Source: Halomarinibacterium sp034670265
GTDB lineage: Bacteria; Bacteroidota; Bacteroidia; Flavobacteriales; Flavobacteriaceae
Assembly: GCA_034670265.1 (NCBI GenBank)
Contig: JAXMNU010000004.1
Span: 248,001 to 312,000, forward strand
Length of the DNA: 64,000 nt
Direction: 5' to 3'
Shown here piece by piece: positions 9,000 to 17,984 of the stretch. A program made the translations under genes and the position numbers. The notes under the pieces are model-generated. The model was given only the letters and a program-made list of their open reading frames with translations. It had not been told where the DNA came from and did not search any database. Position 1 is the first letter of the stretch. Each line of letters begins with the position of its first letter.

Positions 9000-10083
9000 A
9001 TTCATCATATCGGGAGGAGGAACCGGGGGACATATTTACCCGGCCATTGCTATTGCTAACGAATTAAAAGTTCGTTATCCAGAAGCCGAATTTTTATTTG
9101 TGGGAGCCAAAGATCGTATGGAAATGGAGAAAGTTCCGCAGGCTGGTTATAACATTGAAGGACTTTGGATTTCAGGCTTACAACGAAACCTTAAAGTGAG
9201 TAATTTGATGTTTCCATTAAAGTTGGCTTCGAGCCTCATTCGTGCAAAGCGAATTATAAAGGATTTTAAACCAGATGCGGCTATTGGAACAGGTGGTTAT
9301 GCAAGCGCACCCTTGCTTCGTGTCGCTTCCCGCAGGAAAGTACCGTCACTTATTCAAGAACAGAATAGTCATGCGGGTATAACCAATAAATGGTTAAGTA
9401 AAAAAGTAAAAACCATTTGTGTAGCTTATGAAGGTATGGAACAATTTTTTCCGAAGGAAAAGCTCGTATTAACAGGCAACCCAGTAAGGCAAGATCTGTT
9501 AGAAGTACATTCAAAAAGAGCGGAAGGGCAAGCTTATTTCAAACTTGATAAAACTAAGAAAACGCTTTTGGTTTTGGGAGGAAGTTTGGGTGCTAGAAGA
9601 ATTAACCAACTTATTGAAAAAGAGCTTCCATTCTTTGAAGATAACAGTCTACAAGTTATCTGGCAATGCGGTAAATTTTATTACGAACAGTACAAAGATT
9701 TTGCTTCAAAAAACATACAAGTTCATGCATTTTTAAATAACATGGATTTGGCGTATGCGGCAGCAGATATTATTATTTCAAGAGCTGGAGCTCTTTCCGT
9801 TTCCGAATTATGCCTCGTCGGGAAGCCTGTAATTTTTATTCCATCGCCCAATGTGGCAGAAGATCATCAAACCAAGAATGCACAGTCTATTGTTAAAGAT
9901 GCTGCTGCCATTTTAATTAAAGAAGCCGATTTAGACGCGGATTTTGAAACTAAATTTTCTGAACTCATTCAATCAAAAGAATTACAATCAAAACTTTCAG
10001 AAAACATAAAAAAACTAGCGAAACCTAATGCCACAAAAGCTATCGTTGAGGAAATTGAAAAATTATTAAATAATTCAAATTGA
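8986..10083 (+). CDS. murG: Undecaprenyldiphospho-muramoylpentapeptide beta-N-acetylglucosaminyltransferase MurG
   Basis: Peripheral membrane glycosyltransferase (GT-B fold) that converts lipid I into lipid II. The 365-residue protein has the N-terminal GGGTGGHIYPA loop, the GTGGYAS loop and the SRAGALSVSE segment that binds the UDP-GlcNAc. GTG at 8986 is the start and lies inside the end of ftsW; no ATG is available near the N-terminus. It overlaps murC by 4 bases. Confidence 0.95.
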   Translation: MKPYKFIISGGGTGGHIYPAIAIANELKVRYPEAEFLFVGAKDRMEMEKVPQAGYNIEGLWISGLQRNLKVSNLMFPLKLASSLIRAKRIIKDFKPDAAIGTGGYASAPLLRVASRRKVPSLIQEQNSHAGITNKWLSKKVKTICVAYEGMEQFFPKEKLVLTGNPVRQDLLEVHSKRAEGQAYFKLDKTKKTLLVLGGSLGARRINQLIEKELPFFEDNSLQVIWQCGKFYYEQYKDFASKNIQVHAFLNNMDLAYAAADIIISRAGALSVSELCLVGKPVIFIPSPNVAEDHQTKNAQSIVKDAAAILIKEADLDADFETKFSELIQSKELQSKLSENIKKLAKPNATKAIVEEIEKLLNNSN

Positions 10084-11426
10084 AACCTTTAGAAAACATA
10101 TCGAACGTATATTTTGTGGGCATAGGCGGTATTGGGATGAGCGCCTTGGCTCGTTATGTTTTACTGTTGGGAAAATCGATTTATGGATATGATAAAACCC
10201 CCACAATCTTAACGGAAGAATTATCAAAAGAAGGGATGAAAATCACTTTTAAAGATTCAATTTCTGAAATTTCGAAGGAATTATCGAAAGATAATACATT
10301 GGTGGTTTACACACCAGCCATCCCTAAAGATAGCGTCATTTTAAACCATTTTACTTCTGAAGGATTTGAGGTAGTAAAACGCGCCAAACTATTAGGGGAA
10401 GTTACTAAAAACACGCTGTGTTTAGCCGTAGCAGGAACTCACGGTAAGACAACTACTTCGGCAATTTTAGGGCATTTAATGGCAGAATGTAATATGCCAG
10501 TCACAGCATTTTTGGGAGGCATTGCAGAAAATTATAACTCCAATTTTATAAGTAAAGGAACGGAAATTACCGTAGTTGAGGCAGACGAATTTGACCGTTC
10601 CTTCCTTCAGTTACAACCGGATATCGCCTGTGTTACTTCGATGGATGCCGATCATTTAGACATTTATGGGGACGCTTCAACCATAGAAGATTCCTTCAAA
10701 GAATTTTCAAAATTAATTCAGAATAAGAATTATTTATTACATAAAAAAGGACTTCCACTAGATGGACAAACAGTTGCTATTGAGGAAGATGCCGACTTTG
10801 AAGCGCAAAACGTTCGAATAGAAAATGGCACCTATGTTTTTGACCTAAAAACACCAAAAGAAACAATAAAGAATTTACAATTTATTATCCCTGGTCATCA
10901 TAACCTGCATAATGCGGTAACAGCTTTGGGTATGGCCATTTCTGCGGGAACCCCAACTCCCGGTCTGCCCAAAGCTTTATTATCTTTTAAGGGTGTGCAA
11001 CGACGATTTTCGTATAAAATTAAAACGGAAGACTTGGTTTTAATAGATGATTATGCACACCACCCAACTGAAATTGATGCTTTATTTCAGGCTGTTTCGG
11101 AAATGTATCCTAACGATAAAAAGGTGATAGTTTTTCAGCCACATTTATTTAGTAGAACTCGTGATTTTGGCGATGGATTTGCCAAAAGTCTCTCGCAATT
11201 TGACGAAGTTTTGCTTTTAGATATTTATCCAGCACGTGAATTACCTATTGATGGGATACATTCAGAATGGCTTTTAAATAAAATTTTGACCCCAAAAAAG
11301 GCGTTAATAAATAAGCAGGCGTTGGGAAAAACGCTCAAATCATCCTCCTGCAAAGTGAAATTGATAGTCGGAGCTGGTGATATTGGATCCGAAGTAGAAA
11401 AAGTAACTCAATATTTGAAACAATGA
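10080..11426 (+). CDS. murC: UDP-N-acetylmuramate--L-alanine ligase MurC
   Basis: First ATP-dependent amino-acid ligase of the stem peptide pathway. The 448-residue protein has an N-terminal GIGGIGMSALA loop, the ATP-binding AGTHGKTTT motif and the DDYAHHPTEI motif typical of MurC. The start is TTG at 10080, which overlaps the murG stop (TTGA), an arrangement that suggests translational coupling. The stop overlaps the ftsQ ATG by 4 bases. Confidence 0.95.
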   Translation: MKPLENISNVYFVGIGGIGMSALARYVLLLGKSIYGYDKTPTILTEELSKEGMKITFKDSISEISKELSKDNTLVVYTPAIPKDSVILNHFTSEGFEVVKRAKLLGEVTKNTLCLAVAGTHGKTTTSAILGHLMAECNMPVTAFLGGIAENYNSNFISKGTEITVVEADEFDRSFLQLQPDIACVTSMDADHLDIYGDASTIEDSFKEFSKLIQNKNYLLHKKGLPLDGQTVAIEEDADFEAQNVRIENGTYVFDLKTPKETIKNLQFIIPGHHNLHNAVTALGMAISAGTPTPGLPKALLSFKGVQRRFSYKIKTEDLVLIDDYAHHPTEIDALFQAVSEMYPNDKKVIVFQPHLFSRTRDFGDGFAKSLSQFDEVLLLDIYPARELPIDGIHSEWLLNKILTPKKALINKQALGKTLKSSSCKVKLIVGAGDIGSEVEKVTQYLKQ

Positions 11427-12139
11427 AAGGTAAGTGGGGATATGTCAAGTTGTTGTTTGTCTTGGTACTGGCAGGAGTATTGTTTGGTTTTGCGAGAGAG
11501 CGAAATAATGCTCGAACCCTATCGAAAATTGATGTAAAGTTTACCGATGAAAATAATCCGTTTATCACATTAACGTCGGTTAATAAATTGTTAATACAAA
11601 ATAACGACAGTGTTACGAGCATCCCTAAAGAAACTTTAGTTTTGAAAGAGATGGAAAGTAGGTTGTTAAATAATCCTATGGTGCGTGATGCACAGGTATT
11701 TATAACAATTGATGGTGGATTGGGAGCCAAAATTGAACAACGCAATCCCATTGCTCGAGTAGTAGGGTCAGAACATTATTACATTGATGAAGATGGTAAA
11801 AAAATGCCACTTTCTACAGTGTACTCAGCAAGGGTCCCCTTAATATCGGGCCATTCAAAAACCAATTTTACAGAGCTCACTCCATTGCTCCTAAAATTGA
11901 AAAATGACGTTTTTATGAAGCAAATTGTTACAGGTCTTCATAAAAAATGGAACGGAGAAGTTGAACTTATTTTAAGAAAGGAAGATTTTAAAGTACAGTT
12001 TGGAGATATAAAACATATTGATAAAAAGATTCAAAATTTTAAGGCTTTTTATCAAAAGGCAAAAAAAGATAACAGGTTAACTACCTATAGTTTAGTGGAT
12101 TTACAGTTTGGAAGTCAAGTAGTGGCTACAAAAAAATAG
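11423..12139 (+). CDS. ftsQ: Cell division protein FtsQ
   Basis: A 238-residue protein with a short N-terminal tail, one membrane segment at about residues 5-23 and a periplasmic region with the weakly conserved POTRA/FtsQ fold (LNNPMVRDAQVFITIDGGLGAKIEQRNP region). Identification rests on topology, size and position between murC and ftsA. It would scaffold FtsL and FtsB-like proteins in the divisome. It ends 3 bases before ftsA. Confidence 0.88.
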   Translation: MKGKWGYVKLLFVLVLAGVLFGFARERNNARTLSKIDVKFTDENNPFITLTSVNKLLIQNNDSVTSIPKETLVLKEMESRLLNNPMVRDAQVFITIDGGLGAKIEQRNPIARVVGSEHYYIDEDGKKMPLSTVYSARVPLISGHSKTNFTELTPLLLKLKNDVFMKQIVTGLHKKWNGEVELILRKEDFKVQFGDIKHIDKKIQNFKAFYQKAKKDNRLTTYSLVDLQFGSQVVATKK

Positions 12140-12142
12140 GAC

Positions 12143-13477
12143 ATGGAAAATAAGAACATAGCGGTTGGATTGGACATAGGAACCACAAAAATTGTGGCAA
12201 TGATTGGGCGTACCAATGATTACGGAAAGATGGAGATTATGGGCATTGGAAAATCCAAAAGTCTAGGCGTACATCGTGGAGTAGTTAACAATATTACTCA
12301 AACAATTCAATCTATTCAACAAGCTGTACAAGATGCCGAAACGTCTTCAGGAATGAAAATTTCTGAAGTGGTAGTAGGTATTGCTGGGCAACACATTCGA
12401 AGCCTTCAGCATAGCGACTATATTACGCGTTCCAATAGTGATGAAGTTATTCACGATGAAGATATTGATCGTTTATGTAATCAAGTTCACAAGTTGGTTA
12501 TGCTTCCTGGGGAAGAAATAATCCACGTATTGCCGCAAGATTTTAAAGTAGATGGACAGGCTGAAATTAAAGAACCCATCGGTATGTACGGCGGTAGATT
12601 GGAAGCTAATTTTCATGTGGTAGTGGGGCAAGTTTCTTCCATCCGAAACATTGGAAGGTGTGTTAAAAGTGCTGGATTAGAATTAGCTGGAATAACACTT
12701 GAGCCTCTAGCTTCAGCCAATGCAGTGTTGAGTCAAGAAGAAAAGGAAGCAGGCGTAGCATTAATTGATATTGGAGGTGGAACTACCGATTTGGCGATTT
12801 TTAAAGACGGAATTATTAGGCATACCGCTGTTATCCCTTTTGGGGGGAATGTAATAACAGAAGACATAAAAGAAGGTTGCTCAATCATTGAAAAGCAAGC
12901 CGAATTATTAAAAATAAAATTTGGTTCGGCTTGGCCAGGGGAAAATAAAGACAATGAGATTGTTTCAATTCCAGGATTACGAGGAAGAGAACCTAAAGAG
13001 ATTACGCTTAAAAATCTTTCCAAGATAATTCATGCAAGGGTAGTAGAAATCATTGAACAAGTGTATCTGGAAATAAAAAACTATGGTCACGAAGAACAAA
13101 AAAAGAAATTAATTGCTGGGATTGTTTTAACAGGAGGAGGAGCGCAATTAAGACACTTAAAACAATTAGTAGAGTACATCACTGGAATGGATACCCGTGT
13201 TGGATACCCTAATGAACATTTAGCTGGAGATAGTGACAGTGAAACAACAAGCCCTATGTATGCAACTGCTGTGGGATTGGTGCTAAATAGTTTAACTGGC
13301 AAGAGTAAAAGTCAAAATCCAAAAATGGCATTGAACGAAGAACTGCCCAAAGCAGCAGAACAGTTAGAAAGTGAAGAAGATGAAAAGGAAGAAAAAGTAG
13401 CAACAAACAAAGGGGGCAAACGATTTTTTGATAAGTGGGCCGAAAAATTCAAAGAATTTTTGGACAACGCAGAATAA
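12143..13477 (+). CDS. ftsA: Cell division protein FtsA
   Basis: Actin-like ATPase that tethers FtsZ to the membrane. The 444-residue protein shows the N-terminal phosphate-binding GLDIGTTKIVAMIG, the second phosphate motif IDIGGGTTDLAIF and the adenosine motif GIVLTGGGAQL. A charged linker follows, and the C-terminal FFDKWAEKFKEFLDNAE can form the amphipathic membrane-targeting helix. It precedes ftsZ by 58 bases with no terminator between. Confidence 0.95.
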   Translation: MENKNIAVGLDIGTTKIVAMIGRTNDYGKMEIMGIGKSKSLGVHRGVVNNITQTIQSIQQAVQDAETSSGMKISEVVVGIAGQHIRSLQHSDYITRSNSDEVIHDEDIDRLCNQVHKLVMLPGEEIIHVLPQDFKVDGQAEIKEPIGMYGGRLEANFHVVVGQVSSIRNIGRCVKSAGLELAGITLEPLASANAVLSQEEKEAGVALIDIGGGTTDLAIFKDGIIRHTAVIPFGGNVITEDIKEGCSIIEKQAELLKIKFGSAWPGENKDNEIVSIPGLRGREPKEITLKNLSKIIHARVVEIIEQVYLEIKNYGHEEQKKKLIAGIVLTGGGAQLRHLKQLVEYITGMDTRVGYPNEHLAGDSDSETTSPMYATAVGLVLNSLTGKSKSQNPKMALNEELPKAAEQLESEEDEKEEKVATNKGGKRFFDKWAEKFKEFLDNAE

Positions 13478-13535
13478 TTAAAGAAACCTCTTAGAATAAT
13501 ATAGAAAACATCAACCTCTCAAAAAGAATAAAATT

Positions 13536-15569
13536 ATGAGCAGCAACACAGAATTTGATAATATTTCATTCGATCTGCCCAAAAATCAGTCAAACGTAAT
13601 AAAAGTCATTGGCGTAGGTGGCGGTGGTAGTAATGCCATTAATCATATGTTTAGCCAAGGGATTAAAGGCGTTGATTTTGTTATTTGTAATACCGATGCG
13701 CAAGCCTTGGAGAATAGTCCAGTCCCAGTTAAAATTCAACTAGGGGTTTCCCTTACCGAAGGTCTTGGTGCTGGTGCGAATCCTAAAATTGGAGAGCAAT
13801 CTGCAGTTGAGAGTATGCAGGAAATCCAGGATATGTTATCTACCAATACCAAAATGATTTTTATTACTGCTGGAATGGGAGGAGGTACCGGAACGGGTGC
13901 TGCGCCTATCATTGCAAAAATGGCGAAGGATCTTGATATTTTAACAGTGGGGATTGTGACGATTCCCTTTCAATTTGAAGGAAAAATTAGAAATGATCAA
14001 GCCCAGATTGGGGTAGAAAATTTAAGACAGAATGTAGATTCTTTGGTGGTTATTAATAACAACAAGTTACGCGAGGTTTATGGGAATTTAGGTTTTAAAG
14101 CTGGGTTTTCAAAAGCTGATGAAGTATTAGCTACTGCAGCGAGAGGTATTGCTGAAGTTATTACACATCACTATACCCAAAATATTGACCTTAGAGATGC
14201 CAAAACGGTATTGGCTAATAGTGGCACAGCCATTATGGGGAGTGCTACAGCGGTAGGTTCACAAAGAGCTCATGAGGCAATTACAAAGGCCTTAGATTCA
14301 CCATTACTTAACGATAATAAAATTAACGGAGCCAAAAATGTACTGTTGCTTATTGTCTCTGGTTCTGAAGAAATCACTATTGATGAAATAGGAGAAATTA
14401 GTGATCACATTCAAAATGAAGCAGGTCACAGTGCTAATATTATTATGGGGGTGGGTGAAGATGAGGAATTGGAAAAAGCCATTTCTATTACCGTTATTGC
14501 TACAGGATTTAATGCCGAGCAGCAACACGAAATTGTAAATACCGAAAGCAAAAAAATCATTCATACTCTTGAAGAGGAGCAAAAAGCTGAACACAACTTA
14601 AGTGCAAACCCTACAGCAACACCTATTAATTTCACTTTTGAAGAACCAAAAGCCAAAATGAAAGAAGAAGCACCTGTGGTAAAACATGTGCTTTTTGAGG
14701 AAGATGCAGAGATGCCAGAGAAAAAGCAAAAGGAAACAACTAAAGAGCTTCCGTTTGAAGGATATATTGAAACTACCGAGCTTATCAAGAATCTTCAGGT
14801 GGATTACGAACGTGTGGATATTCATTTTTTAGCAGAATTTCAGCAACTTCAAATTAATGAAATTGATGTAAACGATTTTGTGATTGTGGAAAGTAAAATG
14901 AATGCTGAAGAAGAGGTTGTTGCCGAAACACCTTCCGAAGAAAATGAAATAGAAACGCAAATGGACGATCAAATTTTAATGTTCGATCTTCCTGTAAATA
15001 CACCAAAAGAAGAAATTATAAAAGTGGCTTCTTTTGAAAAGCAGCAAGAGGAAGAAGAGCCAGAATTATTGGTTAAGAATATTGAAGATATTGAAGTGAA
15101 AGCAGTAGAGGTAATTCCTGTAACTGAGCATTCAGATAAAGGAGTGAAGCGTTATAGCCTAGACGATTATGAAGAGATGGAAGCCAAACTTAATCAAGCA
15201 AAACCTGCTCCCAAGAAAGAGGAAGTAACCGAAGAGGAGTTGAAGTTTGAAACTAAAACGATTGAAAAACCTACTAAGGAAAAAGATAGCGATGAGCCTG
15301 CAGACCCTCTTAATTCGCCCATTTCAAAATTATTAAGCGACCGCACCGAGGAACGTAAACGTAAGATGAAGGAATTCAATTATAAATTTAGAAATAGTAA
15401 TTCTAAAATTGATGAAATTGAAAAGCAACCCGCGTATAAGCGAATGGGTATTGAACTAGATGAAACAGATAGTAGCGACACCAACCTATCTCGTACGACA
15501 GTAAATACCGATGACGATGACATAGATTTACGATCAAACAATTCTTTTTTGCACGATAATGTAGATTAA
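13536..15569 (+). CDS. ftsZ: Cell division protein FtsZ (long C-terminal linker form)
   Basis: Tubulin-like GTPase that forms the division ring. The GTP-binding signature GGGTGTG is at residues 115-121 and the globular domain ends near residue 330. At 677 residues it is far longer than E. coli FtsZ (383): a glutamate- and lysine-rich linker of about 280 residues precedes the conserved-looking tail KQPAYKRMGIEL near residue 630, which probably corresponds to the FtsA-binding peptide in Bacteroidota. Such long linkers are normal in flavobacteria. It is the last gene of the cluster and is followed by a strong terminator. Confidence 0.96.
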   Translation: MSSNTEFDNISFDLPKNQSNVIKVIGVGGGGSNAINHMFSQGIKGVDFVICNTDAQALENSPVPVKIQLGVSLTEGLGAGANPKIGEQSAVESMQEIQDMLSTNTKMIFITAGMGGGTGTGAAPIIAKMAKDLDILTVGIVTIPFQFEGKIRNDQAQIGVENLRQNVDSLVVINNNKLREVYGNLGFKAGFSKADEVLATAARGIAEVITHHYTQNIDLRDAKTVLANSGTAIMGSATAVGSQRAHEAITKALDSPLLNDNKINGAKNVLLLIVSGSEEITIDEIGEISDHIQNEAGHSANIIMGVGEDEELEKAISITVIATGFNAEQQHEIVNTESKKIIHTLEEEQKAEHNLSANPTATPINFTFEEPKAKMKEEAPVVKHVLFEEDAEMPEKKQKETTKELPFEGYIETTELIKNLQVDYERVDIHFLAEFQQLQINEIDVNDFVIVESKMNAEEEVVAETPSEENEIETQMDDQILMFDLPVNTPKEEIIKVASFEKQQEEEEPELLVKNIEDIEVKAVEVIPVTEHSDKGVKRYSLDDYEEMEAKLNQAKPAPKKEEVTEEELKFETKTIEKPTKEKDSDEPADPLNSPISKLLSDRTEERKRKMKEFNYKFRNSNSKIDEIEKQPAYKRMGIELDETDSSDTNLSRTTVNTDDDDIDLRSNNSFLHDNVD

Positions 15570-15587
15570 ACTGGACTTTACTTACAT

Positions 15588-15618
15588 AAAAAGCCGCTCC
15601 ATTGGAGCGGCTTTTTTG
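15588..15618 (+). terminator. Rho-independent terminator of the dcw operon
   Basis: AGCCGCTCC, a 3-base loop and GGAGCGGCT form a perfect 9-bp stem (15592-15612) followed by a run of T. It starts 19 bases after the ftsZ stop. Confidence 0.9.
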
Positions 15619-15690
15619 CTTGTCGTGACCTCGGAGGGATTAAATTTCCCATTGGTGCTCAATGTTGCAAATAAGAAACTACGCACCGCA
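15616..15690 (-). pseudogene. Decayed tRNA-Arg copy
   Basis: Bases 15616-15641 match 15790-15815, the 3' end and flank of the intact tRNA-Arg gene, with one mismatch in 26. Further along, at about 15676-15684, AACTACGCA resembles the complement of the intact gene's 5' end. The stretch between no longer folds as a tRNA: the T-arm is altered and no anticodon stem can be drawn. I read this as the remains of a tandem tRNA copy. Confidence 0.4.
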
Positions 15691-15756
15691 CAAATGCGAT
15701 ACGTGTTTTATATTTTCATTCGTTTATAAAAGCCAAAGCCTTTTAACACTTCTGAA

Positions 15757-15788
15757 AAACACAAAACCACACTGTAAAAGTGTGGTTT
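15757..15788 (-). terminator. Terminator downstream of tRNA-Arg
   Basis: AAACCACAC (15764-15772) pairs with GTGTGGTTT (15780-15788). Read on the minus strand, the hairpin follows the tRNA 3' end by about 11 bases and is trailed by a T-rich run. Confidence 0.65.
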
Positions 15789-15799
15789 CTTGCTTGTCG

Positions 15800-15873
15800 T
15801 GACCGCGGAGGGATTCAAACCCCCAACCCTCAGAGCCGAAATCTGATATTCTATTCAGTTGAACTACGCGGCC
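15800..15873 (-). tRNA. tRNA-Arg (anticodon TCG)
   Basis: Read on the minus strand, all four arms can be drawn: acceptor GGCCGCG with CGCGGTC (one G-U pair), D stem GTTC/GAAT, anticodon stem TCAGA/TCTGA enclosing the loop TTTCGGC, and T arm around GTTTGAATC. The anticodon is TCG, reading CGA-type arginine codons. The CCA end is not encoded. The length is 74 bases with the discriminator A. Terminator hairpin downstream; partial copies on both sides. Confidence 0.93.
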
Positions 15874-15891
15874 TTTATTTGTTGGCTTAGG

Positions 15892-15935
15892 AGTTCAACT
15901 AAATCCCGCAAGGGACAGTTGAACTACGCGGCCTT
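15892..15935 (-). repeat. Partial duplicate of the tRNA-Arg 5' end
   Basis: Bases 15916-15935 repeat 15856-15875 exactly for 20 bases, i.e. the acceptor and D-arm 5' half of the intact tRNA plus two flanking bases. The copy then diverges. A short inverted echo of the same sequence (GTTCAACT, 15892-15899) follows. It cannot form a tRNA. Confidence 0.6.
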
Positions 15936-15959
15936 AATTATTGGTAAGTATATTTGTGT

Positions 15960-16409
15960 TTATGATAATTTAGCTTTTACAATGGTAGAAATAGTTTTTC
16001 CGTCTGCTTTTCCAGCCAATTGACCACTTGCCATTCCCATGACTTTTCCCATATCTGCCATAGAACTCGCACCCGTTTTTGAAATAATATCTTCCACTAC
16101 CTTTTCAACTTCAGCTTCGCTTAACTGTTTTGGTAAAAATTGTTCTATCACTGCTACCTGAGCCAATTCAGGTTCGGCTAAATCATTCCTTCCTTGTTCT
16201 GTAAAAATGGCAGCACTATCTTTACGTTGCTTTACCAATTTTTGTAATAATTTTATTTCTTCGGTTTCAGATAATTCTGCCTTTGCGCCACTTTCGGTTT
16301 GTGCTAATAATAATGCCGACTTCACTGCTCTTAAAGATTCTAAAGCAACCGTATTTTTCTCTTTCATTGCCGTTTTTAAGGCGTCCATGATTTGTGTTTG
16401 TAAACTCAT
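15960..16409 (-). CDS. GatB/YqeY domain-containing protein
   Basis: A 149-residue protein of the YqeY family, which shares the C-terminal tRNA-binding-like helical domain of GatB (glutamyl-tRNA amidotransferase subunit B). The pattern of an N-terminal helical part followed by EQFLPKQLSEAEVEKVV and a GKADGKTISTIVKAKL end is characteristic. Start chosen at the ATG giving MSLQTQIMDAL (16409); an upstream in-frame ATG at 16433 would add eight residues not expected for the family. The exact role of stand-alone YqeY proteins is not established. Confidence 0.88.
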   Translation of the reverse strand: MSLQTQIMDALKTAMKEKNTVALESLRAVKSALLLAQTESGAKAELSETEEIKLLQKLVKQRKDSAAIFTEQGRNDLAEPELAQVAVIEQFLPKQLSEAEVEKVVEDIISKTGASSMADMGKVMGMASGQLAGKADGKTISTIVKAKLS

Positions 16410-16538
16410 AAGAAATATAATTTCAGGTGGCAAAGATAGGGAAATTCAATTTCAAAAAATAAAGGAATACAGTATACAAATCTTTTTGAAGATCAAATTA
16501 ACTTTCTATTTTTATGCTTTATAATTTAAAAACACAAA

Positions 16539-17069
16539 ATGACTAAAATACTTGCTGTAGGTTCCCGAATTAATCACCCCGAACACGGAAAGGGAGTAGT
16601 GACCAATGTAGATTCTAAAATGTATTGGGTGACTTTTATTGAAAATGGATTGGAAACCATTCCGTTGGACGATGATTTTGAAGTTATTGAAGCTTCCGAA
16701 GATGATTTGGACACCGTGAGCTTTTATGAAGTAGAGAAAACCTTACGCAGTATTTTAAAGAAGTGGAGCGATGTAAGTGAAATTGTACCCATTGCCGATA
16801 AGTATAAAGGTGGGACGATGATCCTTCAGCCTAAGGATACTAGTTTAGTGAATAAAGAAATTCCTATAGAAACCTTTTTTCATAAAATAGTGATGTTACG
16901 CGACAGGCTCCGTGTCATGGAACAGAAAATAAATTCTAGTAATAATCTTGACGATCAAGAAAAAGTGGATTTGCAGCAATATATTACGCGTTGCTACGGA
17001 AGTTTAACTACGTTTAATGTATTATTTAAAAATAATTCGCAGCAATTTAAAGGAGAAAGTAGCAAGTAA
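16539..17069 (+). CDS. Conserved protein of unknown function
   Basis: A 176-residue soluble protein without signal peptide or membrane segment. The first 50 residues (GSRINHPEHGKGVVTNVDSKMYWVTFIENGLETIP) look like a small beta-barrel of the kind seen in nucleic-acid helicase and CarD-like Tudor folds, where HPxHGxG is common; that is inference from pattern. The rest is helical. The general look is that of a protein widespread in flavobacteria, but I do not know a function. Single gene, not in an obvious operon. Confidence 0.75.
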   Translation: MTKILAVGSRINHPEHGKGVVTNVDSKMYWVTFIENGLETIPLDDDFEVIEASEDDLDTVSFYEVEKTLRSILKKWSDVSEIVPIADKYKGGTMILQPKDTSLVNKEIPIETFFHKIVMLRDRLRVMEQKINSSNNLDDQEKVDLQQYITRCYGSLTTFNVLFKNNSQQFKGESSK

Positions 17070-17147
17070 TAAACCGAATATTTTAGCGTTTTATACAGAT
17101 TAGCAAGGATTTACAAATAATTAGTACCTTTCGCTTCCCAAATCTGT

Positions 17148-17984
17148 ATGATGCTACTTTTACAAACCGACGAAAATGCAACCTGGTTGGCACCTTATGC
17201 CTACACCATTGTATTATTAGGGTTTTGTTTTTTTCTGTTTCGGGTTTTTGAAAATTGGTACGCATCAAAATACGATCGTCCTTTTTATAGGCATTATTTT
17301 GTTTTTCGTAAACTATCCTCTCATCAAACCTCTGTACTTAAAAATGAATTTGATTTTTATAACCTGCTTACTAAAAAGGAAAAAAGACAATTTCAGCATC
17401 GTGTTGCCGTATTTTTAAAAGATAAAAAGTTTGTAGGAAGAGGAGGACTTGAAATTACAGACCGTATAAAAACCCTAATAGCAGCGGTGGGTTGTATGCT
17501 TTCTTTTGGAAGGAAAAACTACGATTATCACCTTATAAACTATATCATTGTCTATCCCGATGAATTTTTCAGCAAATTAAATGATAGCTATCACAAGGGA
17601 GAGTTCAACCCGAGGGAAAGAGCGCTGGTGCTTTCTTGGAAACATTTTGAAGAAGGCTATCAAATTTCTAACGATAATCTTAATTTGGGAATTCACGAAT
17701 TTATGCATGCGATGCAATTGGAATCTAAAAATAGTGCAGATATTGATTCCACTCGTTTTTCGAAACAATTTCAGAATATTTTGCAAAGTTTGACACAGCA
17801 GGAAGTAAAAGATAAGTTGGATGCCACTCGCTTTTTTAGAGATTATGCTTTTACCAACCAATATGAATTTATGGCTGTTTTAGCTGAATATTTCTTTGAA
17901 TCGCCCAAAGATTTTGAAAGTCACTTCCCTGATATTTATGACTCTACGAAAAAGATGTTAAACTTTAGATTTGCAGGCTATTAA
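17148..17984 (+). CDS. MtfA-like zinc metallopeptidase (family M90)
   Basis: A 278-residue protein with one N-terminal membrane segment (about residues 14-33) and a peptidase domain containing the zinc motif H183-E-F-M-H187 and a downstream glutamate-rich helix (YEFMAVLAEYFFE, E240 as likely third ligand). MtfA of E. coli is a cytoplasmic peptidase that binds the Mlc repressor; the membrane anchor is a difference from that protein. Start at ATG 17148; the next codon is also ATG. It converges on and overlaps the reductase gene by 4 bases. Confidence 0.82.
   Translation: MMLLLQTDENATWLAPYAYTIVLLGFCFFLFRVFENWYASKYDRPFYRHYFVFRKLSSHQTSVLKNEFDFYNLLTKKEKRQFQHRVAVFLKDKKFVGRGGLEITDRIKTLIAAVGCMLSFGRKNYDYHLINYIIVYPDEFFSKLNDSYHKGEFNPRERALVLSWKHFEEGYQISNDNLNLGIHEFMHAMQLESKNSADIDSTRFSKQFQNILQSLTQQEVKDKLDATRFFRDYAFTNQYEFMAVLAEYFFESPKDFESHFPDIYDSTKKMLNFRFAGY

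Noticed and set aside
11335..11751. 138-residue minus-strand ORF over murC-ftsQ
   Set aside because: Antisense to two conserved genes in a tight operon; no family resemblance.
15856..15935. att site of an integrated element at the tRNA-Arg gene
   Set aside because: The perfect repeat is from the 5' half of the tRNA, the distance is only 60 bp, and no integrase gene is nearby.
16207..16524. 105-residue + strand ORF
   Set aside because: Lies mostly antisense to the YqeY-like gene and ends in AT-rich intergenic DNA.
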